Of a stretch of DNA of 64,000 bases, positions 63,336 through 64,000 are shown piece by piece. This DNA is from Holothuria scabra (Eukaryota > Echinodermata > Holothuroidea > Aspidochirotida > Holothuriidae): NCBI GenBank assembly GCA_037179385.1, contig CM074180.1, positions 31,911,455 to 31,975,454 on the forward strand. The letters run 5' to 3'. How positions within the stretch are numbered: the stretch's first letter is position 1; the number at the start of each line of letters is the position of its first letter. A program made the translations under genes and the position numbers. Under the pieces are notes generated by a model, which was given only the letters and a program-made list of their open reading frames with translations, did not search any database and was not told the DNA's origin.

Positions 63336-64000
63336 TTCGCACAAAGATGCTACCTCTCTAACTAGAAGACAGGATATCCGTTAAGAACGCATAATGAGGA
63401 AGTTCGACCACCGTTGCCATGCATTTACCAATAAAAGAGTTGTCTACGAAGGAACCCAGTGAATATCCACACAAAAAATTGAATAAATCTTATCCAAGCG
63501 ATTTGTCAGGTCTTTGGGGTTTTCACTTAGCCTACAACTGAGAGTTTCCACAGTTTCGCATTTTCATTAGTATGCCACCTTTGGGTAATTCTGGGCTCGG
63601 AATCTCTGCAAGTGCCCTGTACACACATCGCAAAACCGGCCTGCCCTTACGGCAAAACCAGGATAATATCTGAGTTGAGTTTGAGTTTATTTCCACAGTT
63701 TAAATACAAAATGATACAACATTTAAACAAGGCGGTAGAGGAGGACTGAGAAAGTAAAGCTTATGCTAGTAGACCCCTTTACAAAAAGAAAAAAACAAAA
63801 TTAACAAAAAACAAAACCAAAAACAAATAAAAAAAAAACCCAAATCATAGTCCCATACACACATAATATGGACGACGAACAGTACCATGGAGGCATTATT
63901 TTTTCCCGCCAGTCGTTCCTTTAGCCCGCATGAGTACAGTGCACCCGGACCGAGGTACATAGAAGACAGAAAATAGCTCTATTGTGCCTGACCACCCTAA

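Larger units (their letters stand above)
60315..64000. other. Right-edge intergenic DNA
   Basis: Apart from the listed hairpins and MITEs there are G runs near 61505, 61530, 62403 and 63215, and no convincing gene on either strand. Confidence 0.55.

Noticed and set aside
1..64000. CRISPR arrays, operons or bacterial genes
   Set aside because: Repeats are animal-type transposons, satellites and microsatellites; genes have introns and no bacterial ribosome sites.

Overview
The window is animal nuclear DNA: AT-rich, intron-rich, full of short non-autonomous transposons, tRNA-type SINEs and microsatellites, with no bacterial gene packing. Intronless class A receptors of one expanded family, together with the repeat style (many TAGGCCTA-like and TACAGTA-like runs), suggest a marine deuterostome, most likely an echinoderm. 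That assignment is inference; no marker gene settles the species.

One gene organises most of the window. PEX6, the peroxisomal AAA+ ATPase that works with PEX1 to recycle the import receptor PEX5, lies on the minus strand from about 49.86 kb down past the left edge. Eight coding exons can be joined at GT/AG sites with matching phases, giving 779 codons: the N-terminal domains and nearly all of the first ATPase domain (D1). The active D2 domain and the stop codon must lie to the left of base 1766. Introns are 558 bp to 30.7 kb.

The 30.7 kb intron 7 holds three single-exon rhodopsin-like GPCR genes of one subfamily: 5697-6635 (+), 8520-9456 (+, broken by one base in an A run) and 19710-20705 (-, antisense to the two others but in the same sense as PEX6). 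Their key motifs fall at nearly identical residue numbers, so they are local paralogues. The two plus-strand copies are a tandem pair; the minus-strand copy is more diverged.

The rest is mobile or repeated DNA. Introns carry MITE families (1388 and 39331 are two inverted-orientation copies of one; 41456, 61893 and part of 30950-31207 belong to another), a TA-flanked element with 25 bp inverted ends (15017-15825), a 422 bp element (26188-26609), a 368 bp tandem duplication (33265-34000), a satellite-microsatellite-hairpin composite (37965-38643), a 366 bp hAT-like element (39879-40244) and tRNA-derived SINEs. Upstream of PEX6 (50-64 kb) no host gene is visible. That region is a transposon bed: a dead CR1/Jockey-type LINE (51858-53540) inside a larger inverted-repeat structure, two elements of about 1.3-1.4 kb with perfect 8 bp target duplications (55269-56656 and 58974-60314), a 232 bp tandem duplication, and an unusual 255 bp insertion at 57551-57805 whose first part copies the 5' end of U2 snRNA. 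Coordinates of exons and element ends were read by eye from the sequence; no searches were run.
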